Source: an uncultured bacterium (GTDB lineage: Bacteria > Bacillota_I > Bacilli_A > RF39 > UBA660). From it: a stretch of DNA of 35,995 bases. Where the stretch lies: the NCBI GenBank assembly GCA_948433885.1, contig CAOJEC010000009.1, positions 1 through 35,995 of the forward strand, given 5' to 3'. This document shows, one piece after another, positions 32,639 through 35,995 of this stretch (the first letter of the stretch is position 1; the number at the start of each line of letters is the position of its first letter). The notes beneath the pieces were generated by a model that did no database searches, was not told the origin of the DNA, and was given only the letters and a program-made list of their open reading frames with translations. The translations under genes were made by a program, and so were the position numbers.

Positions 32639-34072
32639 TCAATATTGTTTACCAAAATAGATTTTGCATTTTGCTTCTTTTCCACAAACTGCACATTTTC
32701 CATCCGGTTCGTTGCCTTCGAATGGGATACATCTAGATTTGAGTCCAAGCTCATCTTTTATTTTATTTTCACAAGCAACATCTTCACACCAATTGATCTT
32801 TATGAATCCAGGTTTACTCGCGGCGATGTCTTTCATCTCTTCGTAGGTGTATGCATCGTAGAGCATAGTATTTCGACGTGCTAGAGCTCTTTCGTACATG
32901 TCATTTTGGATAGTCGTCAAAAGATCTTCGATCTTTTTAGGAGCTTCATCTAATGATACTTGCATCTTTTCTAGAGTGTCTCTTCGTACGAGAGTGATGT
33001 GTCCGGCTTCCAAATCGCGAGGACCGATTTCGACGCGAATAGGGTAACCTTTGACTTCAGCTTCGGCAAATTTGAATCCCGGTGTTTTATCTGTTCTATC
33101 GACTTTGTTCGAAATTTCCATTTCATCTAACTTTGTCGTAATGTTAGTGATAGCATCTTCGACGATGTCGGAGTCTTTTCCTATAGGTATGATGATGACT
33201 TCGATAGGAGCAATGCGCGGAGGTAAGACGAGTCCTGCATCGTCACTGTGAGTCATGATGAGCGAACCGATCATACGAGTAGTTACTCCCCAAGATGTTT
33301 GGTATGGTGTTTCGAGTTTGTTTTCTTTATTTAAGAATTCGATTCCGAAAGCTTTGGCAAAGTTGTTACCGAAGTAATGGCTCGTACCATTTTGAAGAGC
33401 GACACCGTCGTACATCATCGCTTCGATGGTGTAAGTTTTCTCGGCTCCTGCAAACTTCTCTTTGTCTGTTTTAGTTCCTGTGATGACAGGTAGAGCTAAG
33501 TAGTCTCTTTGGAAGTTTTCGTAAACTTCGAGCATTCTCTTAGTTTCCTCTAGTGCTTCTTCACTGGTCGCATGCATCGTGTGACCTTCTTGCCACAATA
33601 TTTCTCTACTTCTCAAAAATGGGCGAGTAGTCTTTTCCCAACGTACGATCGTACACCATTGATTGTATAGTTTTGGAAGATCTCGATAACTCTTTATGAT
33701 CTTTTTGTAGTGTTCACAAAAGAGTACTTCGCTAGTCGGACGAACACAGACTCTTTCTTCTAGTTTGTCTTTTCCACCTTCAGTGACCCAGGCTACTTCA
33801 GGTGCAAAACCTTCCACGTGGTCTTTTTCTATATTCAAAAGACTTTCTGGAATGAACATCGGCATTTGAACATTTTCGTGTCCTAAACGTTTGAATTCTT
33901 TATCCAATACTGCGACCATACGTTCCCAAATGGCATACCCATAGGGTCTTATGATCATGCTACCTTTCATGCTCGAATAGTCGACGAGATCAGCTTTTTT
34001 TACTATGCTCGTATACCACTCGGCGAAATCTGTATCTCTACTGACGATACTTTTATTTTGAATTTCGGCCAT
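32639..34072 (-). CDS. proS: Prolyl-tRNA synthetase, archaeal/eukaryotic-like type
   Basis: A protein of 477 residues. It lacks the editing insertion of the long bacterial form, and its start (DFAEWYTSIVKKADLVDYS) and blocks MIIRPYGYAIWE, RPTSEVLF, RSREILWQEGHTMHAT and TSHYFGNNFAKAFGIEF match the short type 3 enzyme. The C-terminal domain has cysteines (WCEDVACENKI and CAVCGKEAKC) of the zinc-binding end and finishes in KIYFGKQY, the usual terminal Tyr. It charges tRNA-Pro. The ribosome site GAAAGGAAG lies upstream of ATG 34072. Its promoter overlaps that of surface gene B. Confidence 0.96.
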   Translation of the reverse strand: MAEIQNKSIVSRDTDFAEWYTSIVKKADLVDYSSMKGSMIIRPYGYAIWERMVAVLDKEFKRLGHENVQMPMFIPESLLNIEKDHVEGFAPEVAWVTEGGKDKLEERVCVRPTSEVLFCEHYKKIIKSYRDLPKLYNQWCTIVRWEKTTRPFLRSREILWQEGHTMHATSEEALEETKRMLEVYENFQRDYLALPVITGTKTDKEKFAGAEKTYTIEAMMYDGVALQNGTSHYFGNNFAKAFGIEFLNKENKLETPYQTSWGVTTRMIGSLIMTHSDDAGLVLPPRIAPIEVIIIPIGKDSDIVEDAITNITTKLDEMEISNKVDRTDKTPGFKFAEAEVKGYPIRVEIGPRDLEAGHITLVRRDTLEKMQVSLDEAPKKIEDLLTTIQNDMYERALARRNTMLYDAYTYEEMKDIAASKPGFIKINWCEDVACENKIKDELGLKSRCIPFEGNEPDGKCAVCGKEAKCKIYFGKQY

Positions 34073-34098
34073 AATCCGTTCTTCCTTTCTATGTATTT

Positions 34099-34127
34099 AT
34101 TAAACCACATTTTTTAGGTCTTGACAA
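34099..34127 (-). promoter_or_regulatory. Promoter of proS
   Basis: On the minus strand TTGTCA (34127-34122) and TTTAAT (34104-34099) are separated by 17 nt. The -35 box shares five bases with the -35 box of the divergent promoter. Confidence 0.65.
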
Positions 34128-34152
34128 GTTGGTTCGGGGGGGGGGGTATAAT
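34121..34152 (+). promoter_or_regulatory. Putative phase-variable promoter of surface-protein gene B
   Basis: Consensus TTGACA (34121-34126) and TATAAT (34147-34152) are separated by 20 nt. The spacer includes 11 consecutive G (34136-34146). The optimum spacing is 17, which would need 8 G, so slippage on the G run should switch promoter strength. At 11 G the promoter is expected to be weak. The leader 34153-34273 follows; it contains a tiny frame MFSKKENIAMSTK (34182-34223). Confidence 0.75.
34136..34146 (+). repeat. Poly-G tract of 11
   Basis: This is the longest G run in the window, in a low-GC background where such runs are not expected by chance. It lies wholly between the -35 and -10 boxes. 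Confidence 0.95.
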
Positions 34153-34273
34153 CTCAAGTAGATGATATAGTAGACGGAGAAATGTTCAGTAAAAAAGAGA
34201 ATATTGCGATGTCTACAAAATGAAAAAATAGGGTGAAAGCGCCAGTCTTTAATGTGCTAGAAAAGAGGAGTTT

Positions 34274-35587
34274 ATGAAAAAGAAAGTTTTGTTAGTAGTT
34301 TCAGGGTTAGTTTTAATTCCATTGATGAGTTTATGGTTATGTAGTTTCGAAGATGAAGAAGCTAATAAAAAAACCAAAACCGGTGAAGAAAGTAAGATTG
34401 CAATGTACGTCGAAGGTGAAAACGGTGAGTACAGTCAAAGTAATGAGAAAACTTTTCCAAAAGAAGGATACATCTTAAACGTAGAGAAGAGCACTTGTAG
34501 AAATGGTGGTTCTTTGACACAAGACGCGAGCACAAAGGCGATAAGTTTGAGTGTAGGAAATGCTGAATCGTGTACGTTGTATTTCGACAAAGAGGAAATA
34601 CCATCAAGTGACAGTACATTGGCAACACTCGGGATAACATCGCAAGGAACAAAGAGTGGGTTCGACGATCCAGCAACAACAGCAGAAGGAGTCTTCGAGA
34701 TGGAAGATGACTATGGGACAAGTTATTACTATCGAGGAGCAGTAACAAACAACTATGTCAAATTCGCAGGCTTCTATTGGAGAATAATCCGAGTCAATGG
34801 AGATGGATCACTCCGAATCATATATGATGGAACACAGGCACATGCGAATGGAGCAAACAGTTCAAACAGATTCATCAAGACAGGACAAGCGTACAATAGT
34901 AGTTATAATGACAACAAATATGTAGGATGGATGTATGGACCGTCAGGGACAACGGCAAGTACAAGCAAGGCACAGGCTCAGACGAACACAGCCGATTCAA
35001 CAATCAAGGAAGTAGTAGATGCATGGTACAAGACGAATATAGCAGATAAAGGATATGGAAGCGCAGTATCGGATACACTGTTTTGTAATGATAGGAGCAC
35101 ACCAGGAAAGGCAGAAACAGGATGGTTTGAGGACACAGGATTAGGTTATGGAAGTAATTATACAGCCTATGGAGCATTCGCGAGAATGAGAGCATGTTTC
35201 GGCGGATATACAGGAGCAACTCCAACTTTCAGATGTGCACAAAAGAATGATGCATTTACAGTGAATGACACGAGTAAAGGAAACGGAGCACTAACATATC
35301 CAGTAGGACTAATAACCGCGGATGAAATAGTAGCCGCAGGGTCGGGTAAGTATGATACCTATAACCAAAGTTATTATTTATATCGTCCTGGATATTGGTA
35401 CTGGTCGCTCTCGCCTAGCAATTTCTACGGTACGTATTCTAGTGTATTCACTGTGAATCCTTCCGGTCAGTTCTACCGTAACTATGTGTACACCGGTGGT
35501 GCCGTCGCGCCAGTTATAAACTTAAGTGCAGAATACGTGAAAACCTTGAGAGGAACAGGAACAACGAGTGATCCATACCAAACTTAG
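34274..35587 (+). CDS. Membrane-anchored surface protein B with FGE/DUF6273-like C-terminal domain
   Basis: A protein of 437 residues, paralogue of the gene at 16882-18180. The N-terminal hydrophobic anchor (about 4-24, ending LWLC) differs in sequence from that of copy A and is not a standard lipobox. The two-cysteine module (about 44-107) and most of the framework (for example FAGFYWRIIRVNGDGSLRIIY and GLITADEIVAAGSGK) are nearly identical. The C-terminal segment between YWYWSLSP and GGAVAPVINLSA is divergent. Codons in the framework are strongly A- or G-ending. The domain probably displays a binding face outside the cell. Expression is likely controlled by the poly-G promoter. The ribosome site AGAGGAG lies just before ATG 34274. 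Confidence 0.82.
   Translation: MKKKVLLVVSGLVLIPLMSLWLCSFEDEEANKKTKTGEESKIAMYVEGENGEYSQSNEKTFPKEGYILNVEKSTCRNGGSLTQDASTKAISLSVGNAESCTLYFDKEEIPSSDSTLATLGITSQGTKSGFDDPATTAEGVFEMEDDYGTSYYYRGAVTNNYVKFAGFYWRIIRVNGDGSLRIIYDGTQAHANGANSSNRFIKTGQAYNSSYNDNKYVGWMYGPSGTTASTSKAQAQTNTADSTIKEVVDAWYKTNIADKGYGSAVSDTLFCNDRSTPGKAETGWFEDTGLGYGSNYTAYGAFARMRACFGGYTGATPTFRCAQKNDAFTVNDTSKGNGALTYPVGLITADEIVAAGSGKYDTYNQSYYLYRPGYWYWSLSPSNFYGTYSSVFTVNPSGQFYRNYVYTGGAVAPVINLSAEYVKTLRGTGTTSDPYQT
34403..34594 (+). repeat. N-terminal module shared with the paralogue (copy B)
   Basis: About 190 bp that match 17014-17205 almost exactly. This is a possible site for homologous recombination between the two loci, which lie in direct orientation about 17.4 kb apart. 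Confidence 0.85.
35350..35496 (+). other. Divergent C-terminal cassette of surface protein B
   Basis: The codons are mostly NNT/NNC (TAC, TTC, GGT, ACC, CGT), in contrast to the A-ending flanks. It is bounded by the conserved GTAGCCGCAGGGTCGGGTAA on the left and GGTGGTGCCGTCGCGCC on the right. Confidence 0.6.
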
Positions 35588-35680
35588 AACCGGACACTTT
35601 TGATCGAAGTCAGTATTTAAAGGGAAAAATAAGAGAAAATCGTGGTTCCAGTTGATGACTATGTGGCTGAAAGCTAGATA

Positions 35681-35706
35681 AAATGGGAGGTTTGCTCCCA
35701 TTTTTA
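35681..35706 (+). terminator. Intrinsic terminator of surface-protein gene B
   Basis: AAATGGGAG (35681-35689) pairs perfectly with CTCCCATTT (35695-35703) across a 5-nt loop, followed by T. Between 35588 and 35680 I see nothing. Confidence 0.9.
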
Positions 35707-35762
35707 TATGCAAAAATACCCTATGCAAGGGCTCATTTTTAAAATATAAGATTTTTGTTAAG

Positions 35763-35984
35763 TTACACGTCGGTTAATACAAAATTGAAAGGTATCCTAA
35801 TATACCTTAAGGAGTCTCTAGATAACTTAAATAGGGTGTAACCCACTTGAAAGATAGACATCTTTCTTCTATGCTTTCCTTTTACTACTCCATAATATCT
35901 TATCTTAACATCCTTATAATACTTGCCTTTGTGTCTAGTGTAATAAGTACCAACACAAGAAAAAAATAAAATACATATGCACAT
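35763..35984 (-). pseudogene. Possible transposase C-terminal fragment at the window edge
   Basis: A minus-strand frame of about 73 residues ends at 35763 and comes in from beyond the window; the ATG at 35984 need not be its start. It is rich in basic and aromatic residues (KGKYYKDVKIRYYGVVKG, then KHRRKMSIFQVGYTLFKLS), a style seen at the C terminus of some transposases. I cannot assign a family. It may also be a chance open frame in AT-rich DNA. Confidence 0.25.
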
Positions 35985-35995
35985 GCAAGTATACA

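Noticed and set aside
1-35995. tRNA or rRNA genes
   Set aside because: I scanned the intergenic stretches for cloverleaf signals and conserved rRNA segments and found none.

Overview
The window reads as a chromosome segment of a low-GC, endospore-forming Firmicute. It uses the standard bacterial code, with TGA as stop and several TTG or GTG starts. The evidence for sporulation is a spoIIGA-sigE pair and a sigG gene. Other Gram-positive marks are a T-box in front of serS, a type VIIb secretion ATPase (EssC with a YukD/EsaB-like partner), sigma-A promoters with near-consensus boxes and many U-tract hairpin terminators. The ProRS is of the archaeal/eukaryotic-like type. I would place it among the uncultured gut Bacilli/Erysipelotrichia-like lineages, but this is inference.

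Layout. (1) 1-9135: a type VII secretion neighbourhood. It holds a lipoprotein with an HExxH motif, two short operons of WXG100-like helical-hairpin proteins on the plus strand, and a convergent essC-yukD operon on the minus strand. EssA, EssB and EsaA are not in the window. (2) 9136-13570: an accessory island with a possible short transcript, an AT-rich GNAT acetyltransferase, an ISLre2/UPF0236 insertion sequence whose transposase is frameshifted near its C terminus, and an IS110-family element with 17-bp inverted repeats and a structured 5' region that is a bridge-RNA candidate. (3) 13572-23972: housekeeping and sporulation genes: rimM-trmD-hypothetical, spoIIGA-sigE, an inserted surface-protein gene, sigG, ylmC/ymxH-like, lspA-rluD, rpsO, a hypothetical gene and pnp. 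(4) 24141-27265: a consensus promoter, a highly structured leader of about 215 nt, and three genes for surface or membrane proteins. (5) 27328-30855: an HxxxDG acyltransferase with a zinc-ribbon membrane protein, then T-box-serS. (6) 34127 down to 30858, minus strand: proS, a class B sortase-like protein lacking all three catalytic residues, and a gene that needs a -1 frameshift at A AAA AAG to be read through. (7) 34121-35706: a second copy of the surface-protein gene found between sigE and sigG.

The strongest candidate for something undescribed is at 34121-34152. The second surface-protein gene has consensus -35 and -10 boxes separated by a 20-nt spacer that contains a run of 11 G. This is the expected architecture of a phase-variable promoter. 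Its -35 box overlaps, back to back, the -35 box of proS. The two surface proteins share a nearly identical N-terminal module and conserved framework, but differ in a C-terminal cassette with its own codon style, which looks like an antigenic-variation system. Other items worth following are the all-Asn dead sortase, the structured leader at 24176-24370, the sigG hairpin that covers its Shine-Dalgarno sequence, and the slippery-site gene.
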